Assembly (NCBI RefSeq): GCF_022899355.1
Contig: NZ_JALJCK010000004.1
Coordinates: 434,001-498,000 of the forward strand
Length of the DNA: 64,000 bases
Direction of reading: 5' to 3'
Source: Shinella yambaruensis
Lineage (GTDB): Bacteria > Pseudomonadota > Alphaproteobacteria > Rhizobiales > Rhizobiaceae
The notes under the pieces were generated by a model. That model saw only the letters and a program-made list of their open reading frames with translations, ran no database searches and was not told the DNA's origin. Of the stretch, positions 37,517 to 47,767 are shown one piece after another. The translations under genes were made by a program, and so were the position numbers. The first letter of the stretch is position 1; each line of letters begins with the position of its first letter.

Positions 37517-38662
37517 ATGATCGCCACGTCCCGTTCGCCGCTTCTCGTCGTCGTCCACCTTTCCGTCCTCCTGCTCGTCGCGCTCTGGACGCTGCCGACG
37601 GCCGGCCTCCTCATCTCCTCGCTGCGCGACAAGGACCAGCTCGCCGTCTCCGGCTGGTGGACCGCGCTTTCCACCTCCTCGCAGAACCTCACCGGCCGCG
37701 CCGCCGCGCCGGAGGCACAGATCGAGCGCGACGGCAAGTTCGTCATTTCCGGAAAGTTGATCGAAGGGGGTGATGCGAAGGTCTCCGCCTTCGGCTTCCG
37801 CCCCTTGCAGCCGGCCGCCTTCGAGGCGGGCGCCGTCGCCGATCTCGGCGAGGGCCAGACGCTGACCGTCAGGGAGGACGGCAGCTACGAGATCGTCTCG
37901 CCGACGAAGATGGAAGGCACCCGCGGCCAGCGCATCTTCTACACCGCCTCCGTGCCGCCGCGCTTCACGCTCGACAATTATCGAGAAGTGCTGAATGCCG
38001 AGGGCATCGGCGCCTCCTTCATCAATTCGCTGACGGTGGCGATCCCCGCCACCATCATCCCGATCCTCGTCGCCGCCTTCTGCGCCTATGCGCTGGCCTG
38101 GATGCCCTTTCCGGGCCGGGCGATCCTGATCGCCGTCATCGTCGGCCTGCTCGTCGTGCCCTTGCAGATGTCGCTGATCCCGCTGCTGCGGCTCTACAAC
38201 GGCGTCGGCGCCTTCTTCGGCGTGCCGGCGAAAACCTATGTCGGAATCTGGCTCGCCCATATGGGCTTCGGCCTGCCGCTCGCGGTCTATCTCCTGCGCA
38301 ACTACATGGCCGGCCTGCCACGCGAGATCATGGAATCGGCCCGTGTCGACGGTGCATCCGATTTCGATATCTTCGTCAAGATCATCCTGCCGCTGTCCTT
38401 CCCGGCGCTCGCCTCCTTCGCCATCTTCCAGTTCCTGTGGACCTGGAACGACCTGCTCGTCGCCATGGTCTTCCTCGGTGCGGGCAACGAGGAACTGGTG
38501 CTGACCGGGCGCCTCGTGAACCTCCTGGGTTCGCGCGGCGGCAACTGGGAAATCCTCACGGCCTCCGCCTTCATCACCATCGTCGTTCCCCTCATTGTCT
38601 TCTTCAGCCTGCAACGCTATCTCGTGCGCGGCCTGCTGGCGGGCTCGGTCAAGGGCGGGTGA
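37517..38662 (+). CDS. aglG: AglG, alpha-glucoside ABC transporter permease
   Basis: 381 residues. MalG-type permease with six membrane segments and the EAA loop ESARVDGASDFDIFVKI. Between the first membrane segment (about 10-32) and the second (about 165) lies a long extracytoplasmic loop (about 40-155, with the stretches AQIERDGKFVISGKL and GQTLTVREDGSYEIV), longer than in most MalG proteins, a feature I associate with AglG. Pairs with AglF in the inner membrane. Confidence 0.92.
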   Translation: MIATSRSPLLVVVHLSVLLLVALWTLPTAGLLISSLRDKDQLAVSGWWTALSTSSQNLTGRAAAPEAQIERDGKFVISGKLIEGGDAKVSAFGFRPLQPAAFEAGAVADLGEGQTLTVREDGSYEIVSPTKMEGTRGQRIFYTASVPPRFTLDNYREVLNAEGIGASFINSLTVAIPATIIPILVAAFCAYALAWMPFPGRAILIAVIVGLLVVPLQMSLIPLLRLYNGVGAFFGVPAKTYVGIWLAHMGFGLPLAVYLLRNYMAGLPREIMESARVDGASDFDIFVKIILPLSFPALASFAIFQFLWTWNDLLVAMVFLGAGNEELVLTGRLVNLLGSRGGNWEILTASAFITIVVPLIVFFSLQRYLVRGLLAGSVKGG

Positions 38663-38688
38663 CGGCTTTCGAAAACAGGACAAACAGC

Positions 38689-40341
38689 ATGACGATGTCG
38701 GATTCCACCCTCCTCGTACCGGACAAGGACTGGTGGCGCGGGGCGGTGATCTACCAGATCTATCCGCGCTCCTACCAGGACACCAACGGCGACGGGATCG
38801 GCGATTTGCGGGGCATCACCGAGCGCCTTGCCCATGTCGCCTCCCTCGGCGTGGATGCGATCTGGATCTCGCCCTTCTTCACCTCGCCGATGAAAGACTT
38901 CGGCTACGATGTCTCGGACTACCAGGACGTCGACCCGATCTTCGGCGTGCTCGCCGATTTCGACGCGCTGATCGCCGAGGCCCATCGCCTCAACATCCGC
39001 GTGATGATCGATCTCGTGCTGTCGCATACGTCCGACAAGCACCCCTGGTTCGTCGAAAGCCGCTCCCGGCGCACCAATCCGCGGGCCGACTGGTATGTCT
39101 GGGCCGATTCCAAGCCGGACGGCACGCCGCCCAACAACTGGCTGTCGATCTTCGGCGGCTCGGCCTGGCAATGGGACCCGACCCGCCTGCAATATTACAT
39201 GCACAACTTCCTGACGTCGCAGCCGGACCTCAACCTGCACAATCCGGAAGTGCAGGACGCGCTGCTCTCGGTCGCCCGCTTCTGGCTGGAGCGCGGCGTC
39301 GATGGCTTCCGCCTCGACACGATCAACTTCTACTTCCATGACAAGGAATTGCGCGACAACCCGTCGCTCGCCCCCGAGCGCCGCAACGCCCAGACAGCGC
39401 CGGCCGTGAACCCCTACAACTACCAGGAACATCTCTACGACAAGAACCAGCCGGAGAACCTGGAATTCCTGAAGCGCTTCCGCGCGCTGATGGAGGAGTT
39501 CCCGGCGATTGCCGCCGTCGGCGAGGTGGGCGACAGCCAGCGCGGCCTCGAAATCGCCGGCGAATACACGTCCGGCGGCGACAAGATGCACATGTGCTAC
39601 GCCTTCGAGTTCCTGGCGCCCGATCCGCTGACGCCGGCCTTCGTCGCGGAGACCCAGCTTGCGCTGGAGAAGGCGGCACCCGAGGGCTGGGTCTGCTGGG
39701 CCTTCTCCAACCATGACGTCATGCGCCATATCAGCCGCTGGGGCGGCGCCGTCACCGACCACGAGGCCCATGCCAAGCTGCTGGCGAGCCTCCTCATGTC
39801 GCTGCGCGGCTCGGTCTGCATCTACCAGGGCGAGGAACTGGCGCTGCCGGAGGCCGAGCTTGCCTATGAGGACTTGCAGGACCCCTACGGCATCCAGTTC
39901 TGGCCGGATTTCAAGGGTCGCGACGGTTGCCGCACGCCGATGGTCTGGGACAGCGGCCTGCCGTCGGGCGGCTTCAGTGAAGGACGGCCCTGGCTTCCGG
40001 TCTCGCCCGCCCATCTGGAGCGCGCCGTCGACGTGCAGGAGGGCGACGCGGCCTCGGTGCTTGCGCATTACCGGCGCTTCCTTGCCTTCCGCAAGCAGCA
40101 CGTGGCATTGGTGAAGGGCGAGATCGCGTTTCAGTCGGCCGAGGGGGCGATCCTGTCCTTCGTGCGCACGCACGGCAACGAAAAGGTCTTCTGCGCCTTC
40201 AACATGAGCCCGATCGCGCGTCTTGCGGACCTGCCGGCCGGCACGCTGGAGGCGCTGGAGGGCCACGGGTTTGAAAGCATGATGCACGCGGAAAATATCG
40301 AACTTCCGGCATGGAGCGGGTTCTTCGCCCGTTTCGTCTGA
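38689..40341 (+). CDS. aglA: AglA, alpha-glucosidase (GH13)
   Basis: 550 residues. Cytoplasmic GH13 enzyme (oligo-1,6-glucosidase/alpha-glucosidase group) with VIYQIYPRSYQDTNGDG, DLVLSHTSDKHPWF, nucleophile Asp210 in DGFRLDTINF, acid/base Glu279 in AAVGEVGD and Asp343 in FSNHDVMR. Hydrolyses the disaccharides brought in by AglEFGK to glucose. The ATG at 38689 lies 26 bases after aglG; no signal peptide. Its product can enter the Entner-Doudoroff path encoded at 42-46 kb. Confidence 0.93.
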   Translation: MTMSDSTLLVPDKDWWRGAVIYQIYPRSYQDTNGDGIGDLRGITERLAHVASLGVDAIWISPFFTSPMKDFGYDVSDYQDVDPIFGVLADFDALIAEAHRLNIRVMIDLVLSHTSDKHPWFVESRSRRTNPRADWYVWADSKPDGTPPNNWLSIFGGSAWQWDPTRLQYYMHNFLTSQPDLNLHNPEVQDALLSVARFWLERGVDGFRLDTINFYFHDKELRDNPSLAPERRNAQTAPAVNPYNYQEHLYDKNQPENLEFLKRFRALMEEFPAIAAVGEVGDSQRGLEIAGEYTSGGDKMHMCYAFEFLAPDPLTPAFVAETQLALEKAAPEGWVCWAFSNHDVMRHISRWGGAVTDHEAHAKLLASLLMSLRGSVCIYQGEELALPEAELAYEDLQDPYGIQFWPDFKGRDGCRTPMVWDSGLPSGGFSEGRPWLPVSPAHLERAVDVQEGDAASVLAHYRRFLAFRKQHVALVKGEIAFQSAEGAILSFVRTHGNEKVFCAFNMSPIARLADLPAGTLEALEGHGFESMMHAENIELPAWSGFFARFV

Positions 40342-40362
40342 AGAATTAGAGGGGAGAGAGAC

Positions 40363-41454
<1,092 letters not shown>

Positions 41455-41617
41455 GCGAAAGGGGTGGCGGCAGGATTTCGCCCTGCCGCTCAACCTGATG
41501 TTAAGCGTTGTTCCCCTAGGCTTCTGCCGAAAGCAGACAGTGCCGGGGGGCAACAGGCCGATGGGTATTCAGGGATCCGTACCGCGTAACAACTACCTGA
41601 ACAAGGAAGAGTCCTTC

Positions 41618-41974
41618 ATGTACGATCGGGAGAAGAGCTTCCCGATGGAGGACACGTGCAACGAGGCCCGCATCGAGTTCACCGAGAATGGCGGCCTCGT
41701 CAACCTCGTCTCCCGGCGATGCCTGATCACCAAGCTCTCGCGCAGCGGCGCCATCATCACGATGACGACGAAGTTCCAGCTGCCGCGCAACTTCTACCTC
41801 GACATCGTCAGCGCCCGCCTGCCGATGATCGGCTGCCTGACACAGCGCGTCTATACCAACGACGTCGTCGAAGCCCGCTTCCTGCGCCTGCTGTCCGACA
41901 AGGACCTGCAGCGCATCTTCGTCTATTCGACGCACCGCAACCACCAGGGCCGGACGCTGGATATCTATAGCTGA
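41618..41974 (+). CDS. PilZ-like domain protein
   Basis: 118 residues from the ATG at 41618, preceded by AAGGAAGA; an in-frame ATG at 41561 after a GGGGGG run would give 137 residues and is possible. The fold ([37 protein letters not shown]) resembles the small PilZ proteins common in rhizobia. The usual RxxxR and D/NxSxxG motifs that bind cyclic di-GMP are degenerate (KLSRSG), so binding is doubtful. Stands alone between the agl operon and a palindromic element. Confidence 0.65.
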   Translation: MYDREKSFPMEDTCNEARIEFTENGGLVNLVSRRCLITKLSRSGAIITMTTKFQLPRNFYLDIVSARLPMIGCLTQRVYTNDVVEARFLRLLSDKDLQRIFVYSTHRNHQGRTLDIYS

Positions 41975-41983
41975 CGGGTTAGG

Positions 41984-42157
41984 GCTGCCCCTCATCCCGC
42001 TGCCGCGACCTTCTCCCCGTAAACGGGGAGAAGGGGAGGGTGGCGCTGCTTTTCCCAAACAGTGAGCCGGGAGAAATAGCGAGGCTTGGCCTCTTGTTTC
42101 CTTCTCCCCGCTTGCGGGGAGAAGGTGGCCGGCAGGCCGGATGAGGGGCGGCAGCCC
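41984..42157. repeat. nested rhizobial palindromic element
   Basis: Two hairpins with the same arms (CCTTCTCCCCG / CGGGGAGAAGG) at 42009-42034 and 42100-42125, themselves enclosed by an outer inverted pair (GCTGCCCCTCATCC near 41984 and GGATGAGGGGCGGCAGC near 42138). It fills the 191-base gap between convergent genes; no coding sequence is seen in it. Confidence 0.8.
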
Positions 42158-42165
42158 CCGCCACC

Positions 42166-43986
42166 TCAAGCAAACAAGACGCTCGCCCCATGATCGGCCG
42201 GCCCCGCGATGGCCCGGAAGGGCGCGAAGAGCTCTCGGCCCATGCCGAATTCGTTGCCGGAGAGATCGGCCGTCGCCTGCGGGCGCGCGGCGAACTCGGC
42301 GGCGTTCACCAGAACCTCGATCGTACCGTGGGTGGCGTCGAGGCGGATGATGTCGCCGTTGCGGATGCGGCCGATCGGGCCGTTGTCGACTGCCTCGGGC
42401 GTGACATGGATGGCGGCCGGCACCTTGCCCGACGCGCCGGACATGCGCCCGTCCGTGAGAAGCGCCACGCGCTGGCCGCGGTCCTGCAGGATGCCGAGCA
42501 CGGTGGTCAGCTTGTGCAGCTCCGGCATGCCGTTCGCCTTCGGGCCCTGGAAGCGCACGACGGCGATGAAATCGCCCGTGAGCTCGCCGGCCTTGAAGGC
42601 GGCGTTGAGCTCGAGCTGGTCGTGGAACACTTTTGCCGGCGCCTCGATGACATGGCGCTCGGGCTTCACCGCCGAGATTTTGATCACGGCGCTGCCGATA
42701 TTGCCGGTCAGCATTTTCAGGCCGCCGGTCGGCTGGAAGGGCGTCTCGATGCTGGCGAGCACCTTCGGGTCGTGGCTGACTTTCGGGGCCTTGTCCCGCA
42801 CCACCGCGCCATCCGCGCCGAGCTTCGGATCGATCGTATAGGCCTGCAGGCCTTGGCCGTAGACGGTGCGCACGTCATCGTGCAGCATGCCGGTCTTCAG
42901 CAGTTCCTGGATGAGGAAGCCCATGCCGCCGGCGGCGTGGAAATGGTTCACGTCGGCAAGGCCGTTCGGATAGACGCGGGCGAGCAGCGGCACGACGTCG
43001 GAGAGGTCCGAAATATCCTTCCATGTCAGGACGATGCCGGCGGCGCGCGCCATGGCGATGAGATGCAGCGTGTGGTTGGTCGAGCCGCCCGTGGCGTGCA
43101 GGCCGACGACACCGTTGACGATCGAGCGTTCGTCGATCATCTCGCCGGCCGGGGTGAACTCGTTGCCCTGCGCGGTGATGGCGAGCGCGCGCTTCGCCGC
43201 CTCCTTGGTGAGAGCGTCGCGCAGCGGCGTGCCGGGATTGATGAAGGAGGCGCCGGGCATGTGGAAGCCCATGATCTCCATCAGCATCTGGTTGGAATTG
43301 GCGGTGCCGTAGAAGGTACAGGTGCCGGGGCCATGATAGGACTTGGATTCGGCCTCCAGCAGCTCCGCCCGGCCGGCCTTGCCTTCCGCATAGAGCTGGC
43401 GCACGTGGGCCTTCTCGTCGTTCGGCAGGCCCGAGGTCATGGGACCTGCGGGAATGAAGACGGCGGGCAGGTGGCCGAAGGTCAGTGCCGCGATGGTCAG
43501 GCCCGGCACGATCTTGTCGCAGACGCCGAGATAGACGACCGAATCGAACATGTTGTGCGACAGGCCGATGCCGGCGGCCATGGCGATGAGGTCGCGCGAG
43601 AAGAGCGACAGCTCCATGCCCGGCTGGCCCTGGGTGACGCCGTCGCACATGGCGGGCACGCCGCCGGCGACCTGCGCCACGCCGCCCGCCTCCCGCGCGG
43701 CCTCGCGGATCAGCGCCGGGTAGGTCTCGAATGGCTGATGGGCGGAGAGCATGTCGTTATAGGAGGTGATGATGCCGAGGTTCGCGACACGGTCGCCGGC
43801 GAGCGCGTCCTTCTCGGCGGGGGAACAGACGGAAAAGCCGTGCGCGAGGTTGCCGCAGGAGAGCACCGAACGATGCACGCCCTTGGAGATGGCGGCGCGC
43901 ACGCGCTCGAGATAGGGCAGGCGATGCGGCTTCGAGCGCTCGACGATGCGGGCTGTAATGGCTTCGATGCGTTTGTCGGCGGACAT
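42166..43986 (-). CDS. edd: Edd, 6-phosphogluconate dehydratase
   Basis: 606 residues, the Sinorhizobium Edd length. Converts 6-phosphogluconate to 2-keto-3-deoxy-6-phosphogluconate in the Entner-Doudoroff path; an iron-sulfur dehydratase of the IlvD/Edd family. Motifs: [75 protein letters not shown]. Last gene of zwf-pgl-edd, with a 123-base gap after pgl. The aldolase gene (eda) is not in the window. Confidence 0.96.
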   Translation of the reverse strand: MSADKRIEAITARIVERSKPHRLPYLERVRAAISKGVHRSVLSCGNLAHGFSVCSPAEKDALAGDRVANLGIITSYNDMLSAHQPFETYPALIREAAREAGGVAQVAGGVPAMCDGVTQGQPGMELSLFSRDLIAMAAGIGLSHNMFDSVVYLGVCDKIVPGLTIAALTFGHLPAVFIPAGPMTSGLPNDEKAHVRQLYAEGKAGRAELLEAESKSYHGPGTCTFYGTANSNQMLMEIMGFHMPGASFINPGTPLRDALTKEAAKRALAITAQGNEFTPAGEMIDERSIVNGVVGLHATGGSTNHTLHLIAMARAAGIVLTWKDISDLSDVVPLLARVYPNGLADVNHFHAAGGMGFLIQELLKTGMLHDDVRTVYGQGLQAYTIDPKLGADGAVVRDKAPKVSHDPKVLASIETPFQPTGGLKMLTGNIGSAVIKISAVKPERHVIEAPAKVFHDQLELNAAFKAGELTGDFIAVVRFQGPKANGMPELHKLTTVLGILQDRGQRVALLTDGRMSGASGKVPAAIHVTPEAVDNGPIGRIRNGDIIRLDATHGTIEVLVNAAEFAARPQATADLSGNEFGMGRELFAPFRAIAGPADHGASVLFA

Positions 43987-44109
43987 GGGAGTATCCTTAC
44001 CTCTCTCGATGGCATTTTCGCAGGAAACGGCGCGCGGGAAAGCTGCGCTGTCCGCTTCAGTCGTCGGCGTCGTGCGCCGGGTGAATCCGGTGCTACCCGG
44101 CAGGGTGCT

Positions 44110-44808
44110 TCAGGGCGCCCAGTAGATATCGACCGGCGTCGCCGCGCGGCGCAGAATGGCGCGGATCGGCATGTCGGTTTCCGGCCCGTCCGCTTCGGCT
44201 GCGGCCAGCACGTCCTTCTTGCCCTGGCCTTCGATATGCAGCACCAGGAGGCGCGCATCCTGGAGGCTGGCGAAGGTGAAGGTGAGGCGGGGCTCGCCCG
44301 CACCTTCCGCCTCCATGGTGATCACGCCGCGCGGCGTTTCCGCCGAAATCGCCTCGGCCAGCCGGCTGCCGCCGGGGAAGAACGAGGCCGTATGGCCGTC
44401 CGTTCCCATGCCGAGGATCACGACGTCGAAGGGATGGCCGAGCGCTTCGGCGTCCGCCGAAACGATCTTCGCTGCCTCTTCCGCGCTGCCGGCGTCGCGA
44501 TAGAGCGGCAGGATGTTCGCGGCCTTCGCCCTGTCCTGCAGCAGGTTGTCGGCGACGAGCAGGTGGTTCGAGCGCGGATTGTCTGCCGGCACGAACCGCT
44601 CGTCTACGAGGGTGATCGTCACCTTGCCCCAGTCGATGTCGCGGCGCGACAGCGCCTTGAAGAAGGCTTTCGGCGTCGAGCCGCCGGAGACCGCGATGCT
44701 GGCGCGGCCCCGGCTGGCAACGGCGTCGGCCAGCGCGCCGGAAACCCGCTCCGCCAGCCCTTCGGCCAAGGCTGCGCCGTCCTTGAATTCATGCAGTCTC
44801 GCGCTCAT
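44110..44808 (-). CDS. pgl: 6-phosphogluconolactonase
   Basis: 232 residues, Pgl/DevB type: ASIAVSGGSTPKAFFKALS, ITLVDERFVPADNPRSNH, DVVILGMGTDGHTASFFPG. Hydrolyses 6-phosphogluconolactone, the product of Zwf. Nine bases after zwf, so co-transcribed. Confidence 0.95.
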   Translation of the reverse strand: MSARLHEFKDGAALAEGLAERVSGALADAVASRGRASIAVSGGSTPKAFFKALSRRDIDWGKVTITLVDERFVPADNPRSNHLLVADNLLQDRAKAANILPLYRDAGSAEEAAKIVSADAEALGHPFDVVILGMGTDGHTASFFPGGSRLAEAISAETPRGVITMEAEGAGEPRLTFTFASLQDARLLVLHIEGQGKKDVLAAAEADGPETDMPIRAILRRAATPVDIYWAP

Positions 44809-44817
44809 CGGGCTTCC

Positions 44818-46290
44818 TTACGTTTCATGCCAGGTGCGGCCGTCGCGCTCGATGAGGGCGATGGCCTGGCTGGGACCCCAGGTGCCGGCGGTGTAGCCCT
44901 GCGCCTGCTGGCCGGTCGCTTCCCACGCCTTCAGGATCGGGTCGATCCAGCGCCATGCGGCTTCCACTTCGTCGCGGCGCATGAAGAGCGTCTGGTTGTT
45001 CCGGATGACGTCGAGCAGCAGGCGCTCGTAGGCGTCCGCATTGCGGGCGTCGAAGGCCTCGGCAAAGCTCATGTCGAGCGAGACGTTGCGCAGGCGCATG
45101 CCGCCCGGACCGGGGTCCTTGATCATCAGCGACTGCTTGACGCCTTCGTCCGGCTGCAGGCGGATGATCAGCTGGTTCGCCTCGATGCGGCCGGCCGAGG
45201 GGTCGAAGATCGAATGCGGGATCGGCTTGAAGGTGATGACGATCTCCGACATGCGCGCGGCAAGGCGCTTGCCCGTGCGGATGTAGAAGGGCACGCCCGC
45301 CCAGCGCCAATTGCCGATCTCGGCCTTGATGCCGACGAAGGTCTCCGTGTTGGAGACGCCGCCTTCCAGCTCCTCGAGATAGCCCTTGACCGGGCCGCCG
45401 GCCGAGGCGCCCGCGCGGTACTGGCCGCGCACGGTGAGGCGCTCGACATTGTACTGGTCGATCGGCTTCAGGGCGCGCAGCACCTTCAGCTTCTCGTCGC
45501 GCACGGCCTCCGCGTCCATGGAGGAGGGCACCTCCATGGCGACAAGGCAGAGCAGCTGCAGAATGTGGTTCTGCACCATGTCGCGCAGCGCGCCGGCCTT
45601 GTCGTAATAGCCCGCGCGGCTTTCGAGGCCGACCGATTCGGCCACCGTGATCTGCACATGGTCGATATGGGCGGAGTTCCACAGCGGCTCGTAGAGCGCG
45701 TTGGCGAAGCGCAGCGCCATCAGGTTCTGCACCGTCTCCTTGCCGAGATAGTGGTCGATGCGGAAAATCTGCTCTTCGCGGAACACCTTGCCGATCGTGT
45801 TGTTCAATTCGTTGGCGGAGGCAAGGTCGCGGCCGATGGGCTTTTCGACGACGATGCGGGTCTGCTTGGTGATGAGCTTGTGGTCGCGGATCTTTTCCGA
45901 GATGTCGCCGAAGATGGCGGGCGCGACGGCGAGGTAGAAGGCGCGCACGCGCTCCTTGCCCTCGTCGAGAAGTTCCTTCAGCTTGTCCCAGCCCTGGTCG
46001 GACTTGGCGTCGACGGCGACGTAGAACAGCCGGTCGCAGAAGGTTTTAACCTGCTCGTCGTCGAATTCGCCGGGCTTCAGGTGCTCCTTCAGCGCATCGA
46101 TGGCGAACTTGCGGTATTCGGCGTCCGTATAGGCGGTGCGCGACGCGCCGATGATGCGTGTCGGGTCGGAAAGCTGGCCGGCGAGCTGCCGGTGGTAGAG
46201 GGCCGGAAGGAGCTTGCGTTCCGCAAGGTCGCCGGTTCCGCCGAAGACGACATAGTCGAAGGGTTCAACGGGAATGATCTGGCTGCTCAT
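44818..46290 (-). CDS. zwf: glucose-6-phosphate 1-dehydrogenase
   Basis: 490 residues. N-terminal NADP-binding FGGTGDLAERKLLPALYH, catalytic RIDHYLGKETVQNL, and C-terminal substrate domain (WAGVPFYIRTGKRL). First step of the Entner-Doudoroff and pentose phosphate paths, cytoplasmic. Leads the zwf-pgl-edd operon; the 96-base leader (46291-46386) is A+T-rich with TTATAATC-like sequence and probably holds the promoter. Confidence 0.97.
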   Translation of the reverse strand: MSSQIIPVEPFDYVVFGGTGDLAERKLLPALYHRQLAGQLSDPTRIIGASRTAYTDAEYRKFAIDALKEHLKPGEFDDEQVKTFCDRLFYVAVDAKSDQGWDKLKELLDEGKERVRAFYLAVAPAIFGDISEKIRDHKLITKQTRIVVEKPIGRDLASANELNNTIGKVFREEQIFRIDHYLGKETVQNLMALRFANALYEPLWNSAHIDHVQITVAESVGLESRAGYYDKAGALRDMVQNHILQLLCLVAMEVPSSMDAEAVRDEKLKVLRALKPIDQYNVERLTVRGQYRAGASAGGPVKGYLEELEGGVSNTETFVGIKAEIGNWRWAGVPFYIRTGKRLAARMSEIVITFKPIPHSIFDPSAGRIEANQLIIRLQPDEGVKQSLMIKDPGPGGMRLRNVSLDMSFAEAFDARNADAYERLLLDVIRNNQTLFMRRDEVEAAWRWIDPILKAWEATGQQAQGYTAGTWGPSQAIALIERDGRTWHET

Positions 46291-46386
46291 CGGATGTCTC
46301 GATCTCGTTCTGTTGCCGGGTGTTATAATCTAATCGATTTAAAAACACCAGAGTGCAACGCAACAAAATCGGTGCTTCCGACTCGA

Positions 46387-47670
46387 TCAGAGCTTGTCGC
46401 GTAGCGCGTACCACGTCATGGCGAGGAACAGAAGCGGCGAGCGGAACCGGGCTCCGCCGGGAAAGGCCGGGATTTTCAGGGCCTTCAGCTGGTCGAGTTC
46501 CGCGCTGCCGCCGATTGCCTCCTCCGCATAGAGCTTGCCGCAATAGTTCGACAGCATGACGCCGTGGCCGGAATAGCCGCCGATCGAGGTGATGCCGGGC
46601 ATGACCTCGCGCACATAGGGCTTGCGCGGCATGGTGATGCCGACGGAGCCGCCCCAGGCATGGGTGAGCTCGATGCCCTTCAGCTCCGGATAGACCTCCT
46701 CGATCTGCCGGCGGATGGGCGGCGTCATGTCGTCGAGATTTTCCGAATAGGCCTCCCGGCCGCCGAAAAGCAGGCGGCCGTCGCGGGTCTTGCGGAAATA
46801 GCGCACGACGAAGCGCGTGTCGGCGATCGCCTCGCCGCCGGGAATGATAGACGGGAACTTGTCGAGCGGCACGGTCGCGCCGATGAAGGAGCGGATCGGC
46901 ATGACATGCGCGGCCGTCTTCGGCTCCAGGTTGCCGATGTGGGCGTTGCAGCAGATCAGCGCCCTGTCGGCGCGGATCGTGCCCTTCGCGGTGGTGATGA
47001 CGGCCTTGCCGCCCGTCCGTTCGATCTTCAGGGCAGGGGTCTTCTCGTGCAGGCCGGCGCCGGCGGCCCTGGCTGCGCGGGTGACGCCGACGAGGAGTTT
47101 CAGCGGGTGGATATGGCCGGTGCCGGTATCGCGCATGCCGAAGAAGAAACGCTTCGAGCCGACGCGCTCCTCGGTCTCCGCCCGGTCCATGTAGCTCAGG
47201 TGCTTGTAGCCGAAGCGGGTCGCGGCGATCTCGATATGGTCGCGGAATTCCTTCTCGTAGCTTGCCTTGTGGCTGACATTGAGCTGGCCCGAAACATAAT
47301 CGATGTCGAGGGCCTGGCTTTCGGCGAAATCGTGGATGTAGCGCTTGGCGTTCTCCGCAAGGTCGAACAGCGCCTTGGCGCGCTCGAAGCCGAGCTCGGC
47401 TTCCAGGCTTTCCGCCTCGGCGCGCTGGCCGGTGCCGAGCTGGCCGCCATTGCGGCCCGACGCGCCGTCGCCGAAGCGGTGCGCCTCGATGAGCACGACA
47501 TTGACGCCTTTCTTCGCAAGGTTGTAGGCAGCCTGCAGGCCGGTGAAACCGCCGCCGACAATGGCGACGTCGGCCTCGACGGAGCCGTCGAGGGGGGCAT
47601 ATTCGGGGCGCTCTCCGACGGTCGCTTCATACCAGGAGATGCCGGGGGAAATCGGGCTTTGCCAGGGCAT
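46387..47670 (-). CDS. FAD-dependent oxidoreductase, gamma-glutamylputrescine oxidase-like
   Basis: 427 residues, DAO family: ADVAIVGGGFTGLQAAYNLAKKG (FAD site), DGASGRNGGQLGTGQR, and C-terminal ITSIGGYSGHGVMLSNYCG. Similar to PuuB and related rhizobial oxidases. It follows the PuuA-like ligase gene by 97 bases in the same direction, which supports gamma-glutamylputrescine as substrate, but the exact amine is not certain. Confidence 0.85.
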   Translation of the reverse strand: MPWQSPISPGISWYEATVGERPEYAPLDGSVEADVAIVGGGFTGLQAAYNLAKKGVNVVLIEAHRFGDGASGRNGGQLGTGQRAEAESLEAELGFERAKALFDLAENAKRYIHDFAESQALDIDYVSGQLNVSHKASYEKEFRDHIEIAATRFGYKHLSYMDRAETEERVGSKRFFFGMRDTGTGHIHPLKLLVGVTRAARAAGAGLHEKTPALKIERTGGKAVITTAKGTIRADRALICCNAHIGNLEPKTAAHVMPIRSFIGATVPLDKFPSIIPGGEAIADTRFVVRYFRKTRDGRLLFGGREAYSENLDDMTPPIRRQIEEVYPELKGIELTHAWGGSVGITMPRKPYVREVMPGITSIGGYSGHGVMLSNYCGKLYAEEAIGGSAELDQLKALKIPAFPGGARFRSPLLFLAMTWYALRDKL

Positions 47671-47767
47671 TCAACACACTCGTGAATCAAGAGGGTGCGG
47701 CGGCGCGCCGGGGCGCCGGCCGCTCTCGGGAGATGATCTCTTCAGGCGGCCCGGACCGCCGGGCCGC

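Noticed and set aside
46291-46386. A defined sigma-70 promoter before zwf
   Set aside because: A TATAAC-like -10 can be read on the minus strand, but no -35 at proper spacing was found.
42190-46404. A very long plus-strand open frame opposite edd, pgl and zwf
   Set aside because: It runs antisense to three certain genes. High G+C at third positions keeps the opposite frame open. No domain recognised.
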